Assembly: GCA_910588615.1 (NCBI GenBank)
Contig: CAJUOI010000020.1
Location: forward strand, 1 to 38,958
Source: an uncultured Christensenellaceae bacterium
Lineage (GTDB): Bacteria; Bacillota; Clostridia; Christensenellales; Borkfalkiaceae
Direction: 5' to 3'
DNA: 38,958 bases
This document shows positions 14,788-22,580 of this stretch, piece after piece. Under the pieces are notes generated by a model. It was not told the DNA's origin and did no database searches. It was given only the letters and a program-made list of their open reading frames with translations. Numbering within the stretch: position 1 is the stretch's first letter; every line of letters begins with the position of its first letter. The position numbers and the translations under genes are program-made.

Positions 14788-16128
14788 TTAAGCGAGAGGG
14801 GCGAATAGTTTTAAAAATGAAACGAGAAAGCGCTCGCGCCGCGTTGCGGGCGGAGTGGGGACGGACAGATCCCACACTGCTTCGAAGTCTGCCGCCACGG
14901 CATCGGCAAAGGTCTTATCGTGCACGACGACGCCGCACTCCGCTTGCAGGCGCATACTGCGGAAATCGAGATTGTACGAGGATACCGCCGCGTCGCCGTC
15001 CGATACGATGTTTTTTGCGTGGAGAAAGCCCGCTTCGTACTCTCGCACCCGTACGCCGAATTCTTCCAGTTTCCTTGCGTAATGCCGCGTGAGCAGAAAG
15101 ACGGATTTTTTGTCGGGCAGGTGCGGCACGGCAATGCGTACGTCCGCGCCGTCCCGCGCCGCCGCTTTCAGCGCGTACAGCAGTTCGCCGTCGGGCGAGA
15201 GATAGGGCGTGAACAGCCAGAGCCTTTGCTTTGCGCCGCGCACGAGCGAAACGACCGTCCCGATTCCCGTGCGGGGAGATTCGTCCGCCCGATCCGCAAA
15301 TACGGTGCAGGGAATTTTACCGCCTTCCGCTCCCTGCGCGGCGGCGGAGCCGAACGTCTGCAAAAACAGTCCTTCGAAAGCCTTGGCGGCACTGCCCGTA
15401 ACCCGCACGGCGGCGTCCTTCCAATGTCCGAAGCGTATCTGCTTTCCGGCGTATTCGTCCGCAAGGTTGATCCCGCCCGTATAGGCGACGTATCCGTCTA
15501 TGACGGCGATTTTGCGGTGGTCGCGCAAACTTGCGCGGCGGGAGAGGCGGACGGGGCGGAACACGCGGCAACGGATCCCCGCCTTTTCCAGCGTCTTCGG
15601 GTATCGGCGGGGCATCGTCAGAGCGCAGCCGAAGTCGTCGTAAATCACGCGCACGTCCACGCCCGCCTTCGCTTTTTCCTTTAAAACCGCAAGCACGCTC
15701 TGCCACAGAACGCCCTGCGCGATGATGTAAAATTCGAGATAAATGCTCGTTTGCGCACCCTTTAAATCGTCGAGAAGCCGCACGAACGCGTCTGCTCCTT
15801 CGGAAAAATATTCCGCGGAGTCCGCCGTCGTTTCGATGGGAAGCGCCGCATCGCCCGTGCGGCGTTTCTTCATACACAGGCAGAGCACCGCGCCCGTGTA
15901 CGGCAAAAGGAGCAACAGCAGAAGCTTTGCCGTTTTGTTTTCGGAAAGATTGTCCTCGTTGGCAACCCAAACGCCTACGCCGAACGAAAACAACCGCTCG
16001 GCGGCGGCAAAAGGCGCAAGCGCAACCGGCAGGCGTAAGGCGAAAAACGCGAACGCCGCCGCAAATAACAGCAATAACAGGAGGGTTGGAAACAGCCTTC
16101 CCGTGAAAAAATTCCGTACCTTCCGCAT
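14788..16128 (-). CDS. cardiolipin synthase-like phospholipase D family membrane protein
   Basis: A 446-residue membrane enzyme. Two N-terminal hydrophobic segments (about 11-35 and 67-86) are followed by two phospholipase D domains. HKD motif 1 is H204-x-K206-x4-D211 (LRDHRKIAVIDG) and motif 2 is H370-x-K372-x4-D377 (FLHAKNIVSDGD). This is the layout of bacterial cardiolipin synthases, which join two phosphatidylglycerols. Total length is slightly short for the family and the final HKD is typical, so I infer that it is active. The start codon lacks a clear ribosome site. It lies 37 bases after the MDR gene, within the same operon. Confidence 0.88.
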   Translation of the reverse strand: MRKVRNFFTGRLFPTLLLLLLFAAAFAFFALRLPVALAPFAAAERLFSFGVGVWVANEDNLSENKTAKLLLLLLLPYTGAVLCLCMKKRRTGDAALPIETTADSAEYFSEGADAFVRLLDDLKGAQTSIYLEFYIIAQGVLWQSVLAVLKEKAKAGVDVRVIYDDFGCALTMPRRYPKTLEKAGIRCRVFRPVRLSRRASLRDHRKIAVIDGYVAYTGGINLADEYAGKQIRFGHWKDAAVRVTGSAAKAFEGLFLQTFGSAAAQGAEGGKIPCTVFADRADESPRTGIGTVVSLVRGAKQRLWLFTPYLSPDGELLYALKAAARDGADVRIAVPHLPDKKSVFLLTRHYARKLEEFGVRVREYEAGFLHAKNIVSDGDAAVSSYNLDFRSMRLQAECGVVVHDKTFADAVAADFEAVWDLSVPTPPATRRERFLVSFLKLFAPLA

Positions 16129-16165
16129 GATATATGTACGGGCGCGGAGGGGAAGATCGCCTTGA

Positions 16166-17179
16166 TTACAGCAGACTGAACAGGTGCATCATGCAGAATT
16201 CGGTCGCCGATTCCGAGTCGTATTTTTTAAAGAACTCGCCCACGTTGCCCACGAAGGAAACGGAGGAGCGGATAAAGTCGAGATTGATCGCCTTGCTGAC
16301 GATGAGGTTGATCGCCGTTTCCAAAGACCCTTCGGGGTCGGAGATTCCGTATACGGAAATCTGTTTGCGGATGGCAAGGCTGAAGTCGAGGGGGAATCCC
16401 CTGCGGTCGGGGGCGCAGATCACGACGTCGCCGCCGCGCGCCGTAACGAGAAAGGCAAGCGTGGGGTCGAGGGTGCTTCCCGAGGAGATATATACCGCGC
16501 CGTCGGCAAGCCTTCCGCCCGTTACCGCCGCAACCTTGTCGAGAACGGCGTCCGAGGAGGGCAGCGTATAGTAGACGCCGCACTTGTGCGCGAAGTCGAG
16601 CCGCTCCGCATCCGCATCGATCAACACGGGGGAAACCTGTTGGTAGATCAAGAGGAGGCAGACGAGAATGCCCATGAGGTCGGCACCGATCACGGCGATG
16701 TGGCTGCCCTTTTTGGCGCCCAGCTTATCCACCACCGCCTTGGCGATGGCAACGTCGTGCACGAGCAGCGCGTCGTTGTCGCTGACGCTGTCGGGCAGGG
16801 GAGTCATTTCGTCGGGGCGGGTCAGCACGAAGTCGCGCAGAAAGCCGTCCTTCGTCATGCCGAGGATGTCGATCTCGTCCTCGGTGAAGTCCTTTTTTTC
16901 CGTGCCGCAGTCGCGTGCGGCGCGATAGGCGTGAAGGAGCACGCGCGTCCCCTTGGGGAAGAGCCCGCTTTCGTTCTGCGAAGCGATCTGTCCTACGGCA
17001 AACCGTCCGGGGACGAGAGGATATTTCGTCGTTTTGATTGCACCGTTGAAAATGGAGACGTCCGTTCCGCTCAGCAGTGCTTTCGTGATGCGGACGCGGA
17101 GTTTTCCCTCCTCCGGCTCCGGTACGGGAATATCCTCCCGCGATAATTTTTGGGGTGCGGTGATTTTCCAGACGTTCAT
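16166..17179 (-). CDS. MDR (zinc-alcohol-dehydrogenase-like) superfamily protein lacking zinc ligands
   Basis: A 337-residue medium-chain dehydrogenase/reductase fold. The GroES-like N-terminus is recognisable (MNVWKITAPQKL, a TKALLSGTD box, PLVPGRFAVG). However, the usual catalytic Cys of CGTD is Ser37, the GHE motif is Gly58-Arg59-Phe60, and the four-cysteine structural zinc lobe is missing. The nucleotide-binding loop reads GADLMG (165-170), not a canonical GxGxxG. It may be a zinc-free reductase of the quinone-reductase type, or a protein that has lost catalysis. First gene of the operon, with GGAG 7 bases before the ATG. Confidence 0.8.
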   Translation of the reverse strand: MNVWKITAPQKLSREDIPVPEPEEGKLRVRITKALLSGTDVSIFNGAIKTTKYPLVPGRFAVGQIASQNESGLFPKGTRVLLHAYRAARDCGTEKKDFTEDEIDILGMTKDGFLRDFVLTRPDEMTPLPDSVSDNDALLVHDVAIAKAVVDKLGAKKGSHIAVIGADLMGILVCLLLIYQQVSPVLIDADAERLDFAHKCGVYYTLPSSDAVLDKVAAVTGGRLADGAVYISSGSTLDPTLAFLVTARGGDVVICAPDRRGFPLDFSLAIRKQISVYGISDPEGSLETAINLIVSKAINLDFIRSSVSFVGNVGEFFKKYDSESATEFCMMHLFSLL

Positions 17180-17213
17180 GGTATCTCCTTCAATTTCCGC
17201 TTTATTCTTTCAT

Positions 17214-17242
17214 ATTATACCGCATGAGCGTGTTTTTGGCAA
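17214..17242 (-). promoter_or_regulatory. promoter of the MDR-cls-HAD-phosphoesterase operon
   Basis: TTGCCA (17242-17237) and TATAAT (17219-17214) are 17 bases apart on the minus strand, about 35 bases before the ATG. Confidence 0.7.
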
Positions 17243-17353
17243 GCGTTTCGTCAAATTTTGCGAAATTCGCGTTTCGGGTCTGCAATTTTATATTATATTT
17301 ACAATATAATGGAAAAAGAAGGGGAAGTTTTTTCGTTTGCCTTGAAAAATCAG

Positions 17354-17382
17354 TTGACGAACGCGTAAAAAACAGATATAAT
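17354..17382 (+). promoter_or_regulatory. promoter of rpmE
   Basis: TTGACG (17354-17359) and TATAAT (17377-17382) are 17 bases apart. Confidence 0.8.
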
Positions 17383-17426
17383 AAACGTATATAAAATACG
17401 ATTTCATCCAAAGAGAGGTGATTGAT

Positions 17427-17630
17427 ATGAAGCAAGACATTCATCCGAAGTACCACGACGTACAGGTCGTATGCGCGTGCGGGGCAACCTTTACTACGGG
17501 CACGACGAAGGACGTCGAAGTTCTCAAAGTGGATATTTGCAGCAAATGCCACCCGTTCTTTACGGGCAGACAGAAGCTTGTGGATACCGGCGGTCGTGTG
17601 GATAAGTTCAAGAAAAGATACGGTATTTGA
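17427..17630 (+). CDS. rpmE: 50S ribosomal protein bL31 (zinc type)
   Basis: A 67-residue L31 recognised from MKQDIHPKYHDV and the end FTGRQKLVDTGGRVDKFKKRYG. Cys16, Cys18, Cys38 and Cys41 (CAC and CSKC) form the zinc ribbon of the C+ type; zinc limitation usually brings in a cysteine-free paralogue, not present here. A GTG at 17418 overlaps the GAGAGG ribosome site, so the ATG at 17427 is the start. It has its own promoter and terminator upstream of the DUF1385-PrmC gene, a frequent Firmicutes neighbourhood. Confidence 0.97.
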   Translation: MKQDIHPKYHDVQVVCACGATFTTGTTKDVEVLKVDICSKCHPFFTGRQKLVDTGGRVDKFKKRYGI

Positions 17631-17639
17631 GAAAAGTTG

Positions 17640-17670
17640 CAGCCTCTTGCAGAAAAGAGGCTGTTTTGTT
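17640..17670 (+). terminator. terminator or partial attenuator after rpmE
   Basis: A 9-bp stem (CAGCCTCTT at 17640-17648 with AAGAGGCTG at 17655-17663) is followed by TTTTGTT. Confidence 0.8.
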
Positions 17671-17711
17671 ATGACTTGCACCCTTCGGGAGTATAACATT
17701 CGGGGCTTTGT

Positions 17712-19589
17712 ATGAAGAAAAAAAACAATCGGACTTATATCGGCGGGCAAGCGGTGATACAGGGCGTCATGATGCGCGGAAAGAGCGCTATGGCGACCGC
17801 CGTGCGCGACGATAAAGGCGTCCTTCATCTGGAAGCGAAGCGCATCAAACCGCCCGAAAAGCGAAAAAAATGGACGCGCGTTCCCTTCCTCAGGGGGGTC
17901 GTCAATTTCGTGTTGTCTTTGGTGGACGGCATGAAGGCGCTTTTGCGCAGTTCGGAGGTTGCCGTTGCGGACGACGAGGAGAATTCCACCAAGTTCTCGG
18001 CGTGGGTCGAGGAGAAATGGAAAATCAGCGCGGGCGATATTTTAACGGCGGTTTCCACTTTCCTCGGCATCGTTATCGCGCTCGGGCTCTTCTTTTTTCT
18101 GCCGGGGTATTTGACGGGACTCATCGACAACGCGGTGCGCGCGAAGTACGCCGCGGGCGGTTCTATGCCACATTGGGGGCAGGGCGGGATTTTTTACAAC
18201 CTGATCGAGGGCGGTATGCGCCTTGCGATATTCGTCTGTTACATACTCTTCACCCTGATTTTCAAATCCCTGCGCGAAACGTATCGCTATCACGGCGCGG
18301 AGCATAAGACGATCAACTGCTACGAATACGGGCTGCCTTTGACCAAGGAGAACGTGAAGGGCTGTTCGCGTATGCACGACAGGTGCGGTACGACGTTTAT
18401 CTTTTTAGTGCTGATTATCTCCATTCTCGTGTTCTCGCTCGTCGGTTGGGTATTTATGGGGGTCGTCGGGCTGGAGCGCGCGATAAGTTCGTCCGTCCTG
18501 CGCCGCCTCGTGCTTGCCGTGATTAAAATCGTGTGTCTGCCTCTGGTTGCGGGCATTTCCTACGAAATCTTGAAATTGCTGTCCCTTTCGTCCTCGCCCG
18601 TGCTCTTTCCGTTGAAGGCGCCGGGATACCTGTTACAGCTTCTGACGACGCGCGAGCCGACGGACGAAATGATAGAGTGCGCCATTACGGCGTTCGAAAA
18701 GGTAAAGGAAATGGACGAAGATCCCGAATCTCCCGAAAAGATTTTTGCAACCGAAGTGAAGTTGACCAAGCTGCTTGCCATGATGAAAAAGACGTTCGCC
18801 GCGCACGAGATCGACGAGGCGGATGCGGAGTGGATCGTAGCGCTCAGTCTCAATATTCCGCGAAGCAGCTTAAAGGAAGAGCGCATCATCAAGCAGGCGG
18901 GCTGCAAAAAGATTCTTGATATTTACGAGGAACGCCTCACGGGCAGACCGCTCTGGTACATCATCGGCAATACCGATTTCTACGGTTACCGCATTAAGGT
19001 GGACGAAAGGGTGCTCATACCCCGTCCCGAAACGGAGGTGCTCGTACGCGAGGCTGTCGCCTCGCTGCGGGAGGGCGACAGCGTTCTCGATTTGTGCACG
19101 GGCAGCGGAGCGATTGCGATTGCCGTTTCGGCGGAAGCCTCCAAGGATAAGACGGTTACGGTAACGGCGGCGGACATCTCGGAGGAAGCGCTCGAGCTGG
19201 CGCGCGAAAACGCCCGCTATAACAAGACGGCTGCGGGGATCACCTTCGTCAAGAGCGATCTGTTCGAAGGCATCCGCGGTAAATTTAATCTGATTACGGC
19301 GAATCCGCCCTACGTCAAGCACGGGGAAATCGCCTCGTTGCAGCGCGAAGTGCGCGACTTCGAACCGCGCATTGCCCTTGACGGCGGCGTGGACGGACTG
19401 GATTTCTACCGCAGGATCGCGGCGAAGGTCAACCGCTATATCGCGCGCGGCGGAATGCTCATTCTTGAATGCGGCGAAAATCAGGCGCAGGAAATCATTA
19501 AAATATTCAATCAGTCCTCGAGATGCGATTACGCCATGGTCGTGCGCGACCTCAACGGCATCGAACGCGTCATCAAGATAGGATTTTAA
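17712..19589 (+). CDS. prmC: DUF1385 (YqhQ-like) membrane protein fused to PrmC release-factor glutamine methyltransferase
   Basis: A 625-residue two-part protein. Residues 1-335 are a DUF1385 membrane protein: GGQAVIQGVMMRG near the start, about four hydrophobic segments, and the conserved YHGAEHKTINCYEYG with GCSRMHDRCGTTF, likely metal-binding. Residues 345-625 are PrmC/HemK, which methylates the GGQ glutamine of release factors: a helical N-terminal domain, IPRPETE (436-442), the SAM loop LDLCTGSGAIAI (459-470) and the catalytic NPPY (531-534). The next gene is prfA, the substrate, starting directly after the stop. The frame is open across the junction, so the fusion seems real. It would anchor the methyltransferase at the membrane; the purpose is unknown. 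Confidence 0.92.
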   Translation: MKKKNNRTYIGGQAVIQGVMMRGKSAMATAVRDDKGVLHLEAKRIKPPEKRKKWTRVPFLRGVVNFVLSLVDGMKALLRSSEVAVADDEENSTKFSAWVEEKWKISAGDILTAVSTFLGIVIALGLFFFLPGYLTGLIDNAVRAKYAAGGSMPHWGQGGIFYNLIEGGMRLAIFVCYILFTLIFKSLRETYRYHGAEHKTINCYEYGLPLTKENVKGCSRMHDRCGTTFIFLVLIISILVFSLVGWVFMGVVGLERAISSSVLRRLVLAVIKIVCLPLVAGISYEILKLLSLSSSPVLFPLKAPGYLLQLLTTREPTDEMIECAITAFEKVKEMDEDPESPEKIFATEVKLTKLLAMMKKTFAAHEIDEADAEWIVALSLNIPRSSLKEERIIKQAGCKKILDIYEERLTGRPLWYIIGNTDFYGYRIKVDERVLIPRPETEVLVREAVASLREGDSVLDLCTGSGAIAIAVSAEASKDKTVTVTAADISEEALELARENARYNKTAAGITFVKSDLFEGIRGKFNLITANPPYVKHGEIASLQREVRDFEPRIALDGGVDGLDFYRRIAAKVNRYIARGGMLILECGENQAQEIIKIFNQSSRCDYAMVVRDLNGIERVIKIGF

Positions 19590-20657
19590 ATGAACGGGGA
19601 AAGGCTGTGCGCCATCGAAGCGCGCTTTGAAGAAATCGAGCGGGAACTTAGCTCTCCCGACGCGCTTTCCGATGCCGAGCGTTGGAAAAAACTCGTGAAA
19701 GAACGGGCGGAGACGGAAGAAATCGTCTCCGTTTTCCGTGATTACAAGAGGGCGGTTGCCGAAGCGGAAGCGGCGGAACGGGAAGCGGAACGCGAATCGG
19801 GGGAGATGCGGGAGCTGTTTTTTGAGGAGTGCGCCTCCTGCAAACGGCGCGCGGACGGATTGGAGCAGACGCTGCGTGAATTGCTGTTGCCAAAGGATAA
19901 GAACGATAGCAGAAACTGTACGCTCGAAATCCGCGCGGGCGCGGGCGGCGAAGAGGCGGCGCTGTTCGGCGGCGTACTTTTGCGTATGTACGAGGGGTAC
20001 TGTTTAAAACACCGCTTTAAGTGGGAAGTCGTTGATTTCAACGGCACGGAGCTCGGCGGAGTCAAGGAAGCGGTCGTCAATATCACGGGCAAGGGCGCGT
20101 ACGGGTTATTGAAGTACGAAAGCGGCGTGCACCGTGTGCAAAGGGTGCCCGAAACGGAATCGCAGGGCAGGATCCACACCTCCACCGCTACGGTTGCGGT
20201 GCTTCCCGAGGCGGAAGAGGTAGACGTGGAAATTAACGAAAAGGATATCAGAATCGACACCTACCGTTCGTCGGGCGCAGGCGGGCAGCATATCAATAAA
20301 ACGGATTCGGCAATCCGCATTACGCACTTTCCCACGGGTATCGTGGTCAGCTGTCAGGACGAGCGTTCGCAGCTGAAAAACAAAGAAAAGGCGATGCGCG
20401 TGTTAAAGACGAGGCTTTACGATCATTACCGCGGGGCGGCGGACAGAGCGGAGGCGCAGAACCGTAAGTCGCTCGTCGGCTCGGGCGACAGGAGCGAGCG
20501 GATCCGCACCTACAATTTTCCGCAGAGCCGTATTACCGACCACCGCATCGGGCTGAGTCTGTTTTCCATGGAGAGCTTTCTTGCAGGCGAAATCGACGAA
20601 ATGATCGAGGCGCTTGCGCGCGCGGAGCGGGAGGCAAGGCTGGCGGGGGAACAGTAA
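19590..20657 (+). CDS. prfA: peptide chain release factor 1
   Basis: A 355-residue class I release factor that ends translation at UAA and UAG. Domain I is helical (1-100). GAGGEEAALF marks domain III entry. The stop-codon-reading PxT motif is PET at 187-189 in RVPETESQGRIHTS, which separates RF1 from RF2. The GGQ motif is at 231-233 in SSGAGGQHINKTDSA; Gln233 is the site methylated by PrmC, encoded just upstream. The ATG follows the previous stop with no gap, and AGGA lies 6 bases before it inside the prmC end. Confidence 0.97.
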   Translation: MNGERLCAIEARFEEIERELSSPDALSDAERWKKLVKERAETEEIVSVFRDYKRAVAEAEAAEREAERESGEMRELFFEECASCKRRADGLEQTLRELLLPKDKNDSRNCTLEIRAGAGGEEAALFGGVLLRMYEGYCLKHRFKWEVVDFNGTELGGVKEAVVNITGKGAYGLLKYESGVHRVQRVPETESQGRIHTSTATVAVLPEAEEVDVEINEKDIRIDTYRSSGAGGQHINKTDSAIRITHFPTGIVVSCQDERSQLKNKEKAMRVLKTRLYDHYRGAADRAEAQNRKSLVGSGDRSERIRTYNFPQSRITDHRIGLSLFSMESFLAGEIDEMIEALARAEREARLAGEQ

Positions 20658-20679
20658 GGGTTGATAAAATTTGTTGCCG

Positions 20680-20743
20680 GTCATGCCGGAGCGACGGCTA
20701 AGCCTTGGCTGTTCCCTTCGGTTCGGCGGCGCCTCGGAATGAC
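20680..20743. repeat. small inverted-repeat element, possible dispersed REP/MITE-like unit
   Basis: The 64-base stretch starts GTCATGCCGGAGCG and ends CGCCTCGGAATGAC, imperfect inverted copies of each other. The inside holds further short complementary segments around a TTCG loop. It sits in the gap between prfA and the aminotransferase gene. GTCATTCCGAG-type ends are typical of dispersed palindromes in gut Clostridia (recollection, not searched). Confidence 0.5.
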
Positions 20744-20803
20744 AAATTGTAAAGGGATAAGGGATTTCGAACGGCGGAATAACTTTTTAAGAGGATAAAA
20801 CGT

Positions 20804-22003
20804 ATGGAACACAAGCTGGCTAAGCGAATCGGCAGTATTTCCCCGTCTTTGACGCTTGCGATCACTGCAAAGGCAAAGGCGTTGAAGGCGCAGGGCGAAG
20901 ACGTCATCTCGTTCGGCGCGGGCGAGCCCGACTTCAACACTCCCGAGCATATCATCGCGGCGGCGGAAGAGGCTCTGCGTCTCGGTAAGACAAAGTATAC
21001 GCCTGCGGCGGGGCTTCCCGAGCTCAAACACGAGATTGCCGAAAAGTTCTGGCGGGATAACGGTATCGACTATTCCCCTTCGCAAATCATCGTGTCGGGC
21101 GGCGCCAAGCACAGCATTTTCAACGTTTGCTACGCGCTCGTCGAGGAAGGGGACGAGGTCATCATTCCCGCGCCCTATTGGCTGACCTATCCGGAAATCG
21201 TCAAAACACTCGGCGGGGTTCCCGTCATCGTAAACACGACGGAGCGCGAGGGGTACAAAATTACGCCCGAGGCGCTGAAAAAGGCGATCACGCCGAAAAC
21301 GAAGATGTTCATTTTCAACTCGCCCTGCAATCCGACGGGCGTAGTTTATTCGGAGGCGGAGGTGCGCGCACTTGCCAACGTGTGCGAAGCGGCGGATATC
21401 TACGTGCTCTCCGACGAAATTTACGAAAAGCTTGTATACGATAACGCCCGACCGTTCTCCATGGCGGCGGTTTCCGAAAGGATGAAGGAGCGTACGATCA
21501 CCGTAAACGGCGTGTCAAAAACGTACGCCATGACGGGCTGGCGAATCGGATATCTTGGCGCTCCCCGCGCAATCGCGGCGGCGATCGCAAGCTTTCAGTC
21601 GCACGCCACCTCCAACCCCAACACGGTTGCGCAGTACGCCACGTTAAAGGCGCTTACTTCGCCCGAGGCGGCGGTGGAGGAAATGGTAGACAGATTCGCC
21701 TGCCGCAGAAAGGCGATGTTGGAGCGGATCGCGGAAATAAGCGGCGTGTCCTGCATCGTACCCGAGGGGGCGTTCTATCTGATGCTCGTCGTCAAAAAAT
21801 TTTACGGTAAAAAATTCGGCACGCGCACGATCAACAATTCCACGGAATTTGCCGACTGCCTGCTCGACGCCGCCAAAGTCGCGGTGATCCCCGGCGTTGC
21901 GTTCGGCGCGGACGAGTGCGTGCGTCTCTCCTATTCCCTTTCGATGAAAGATATGCTCGAAGGATTAGACAGGATTCACGCTTTTCTGATGAGTTTGGAA
22001 TAA
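20804..22003 (+). CDS. PLP-dependent aminotransferase, aspartate aminotransferase (AspB) type
   Basis: A 399-residue fold-type I aminotransferase of class I/II, subgroup Ib. Clear motifs are ISFGAGEPDFNTP (35-47), the NPTG of SPCNPTGV, DEIYEKLVY (204-212), and the PLP lysine Lys239 in NGVSKTYAMTGWRIGY. A conserved arginine in ECVRLSYS binds the substrate carboxylate. It most likely transfers amino groups between aspartate (or an aromatic amino acid) and 2-oxoglutarate; the exact substrate cannot be read from the sequence. AGAGGA lies 8 bases before the ATG. It stands alone, with an inverted-repeat element upstream and no clear consensus promoter. Confidence 0.9.
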   Translation: MEHKLAKRIGSISPSLTLAITAKAKALKAQGEDVISFGAGEPDFNTPEHIIAAAEEALRLGKTKYTPAAGLPELKHEIAEKFWRDNGIDYSPSQIIVSGGAKHSIFNVCYALVEEGDEVIIPAPYWLTYPEIVKTLGGVPVIVNTTEREGYKITPEALKKAITPKTKMFIFNSPCNPTGVVYSEAEVRALANVCEAADIYVLSDEIYEKLVYDNARPFSMAAVSERMKERTITVNGVSKTYAMTGWRIGYLGAPRAIAAAIASFQSHATSNPNTVAQYATLKALTSPEAAVEEMVDRFACRRKAMLERIAEISGVSCIVPEGAFYLMLVVKKFYGKKFGTRTINNSTEFADCLLDAAKVAVIPGVAFGADECVRLSYSLSMKDMLEGLDRIHAFLMSLE

Positions 22004-22029
22004 AAAATTAAAATATTTTTCAAAACCCC

Positions 22030-22058
22030 TTGAAAAAAAAGAAAAAACTTGATACAAT
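22030..22058 (+). promoter_or_regulatory. promoter of the P-loop protein gene
   Basis: TTGAAA (22030-22035) and TACAAT (22053-22058) are 17 bases apart. A 6-bp hairpin (ACGCGC-TGCG-GCGCGT, 22073-22088) lies directly before the AGGAGG ribosome site. Confidence 0.7.
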
Positions 22059-22099
22059 GAATACGTAAATAAACGCGCTGCGGCGCGTAGGAGGATTGT

Positions 22100-22507
22100 A
22101 TGATTAAAATTATTTGCGGACCGAAAGGAAGCGGCAAGACGAAGAAGATCATCGCAGCGGCAAACGAGGCGGTCGCCGCCGCAAAGGGTCATCTGATTTT
22201 CATTACCGATACCAAGCGCTATATGTACGATTTAAAGCGCGAAATCCGCTTTATCGACGTAACCGATTATTCGGTTGCGGGCGAGGATGCGCTTTGCGGC
22301 TTCATTAAGGGTGCGATTGCGGGCGGCTATGACAACGAATATATCTTCATCGACGGTGTGGCGCGCATTGCAGGCAAAAACATCAAAGATATGGCGCAGA
22401 TATTCTATATGCTCGAAAAGGTTGCAACGTTGCGCGACCTCGTAATTACCATTACGTGCAGCTGCGCGCAGGAAGAATTGCCCGATTTCGCAAAGAAATA
22501 TCTTTAA
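22100..22507 (+). CDS. small P-loop ATP-binding protein, unknown function
   Basis: A 135-residue protein with a Walker A motif at the very N-terminus (GPKGSGKT, 7-14) and a likely Walker B strand YIFIDGVAR (about 83-91). Only the ATPase core seems present, with no DNA-binding or other partner domain. Similar short proteins are common in Clostridia and are sometimes labelled PilT-like, but nothing here supports pili. A strong AGGAGG site sits 5 bases before the ATG. It lies 73 bases ahead of thrC and may be co-transcribed with it. Confidence 0.75.
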   Translation: MIKIICGPKGSGKTKKIIAAANEAVAAAKGHLIFITDTKRYMYDLKREIRFIDVTDYSVAGEDALCGFIKGAIAGGYDNEYIFIDGVARIAGKNIKDMAQIFYMLEKVATLRDLVITITCSCAQEELPDFAKKYL

Positions 22508-22580
22508 GTTATATAAGATTCGCAAAAGAATGACAGTCGGTACCCGACAGGAAATTTTGTGAATACGAATCGGAGTTTTT

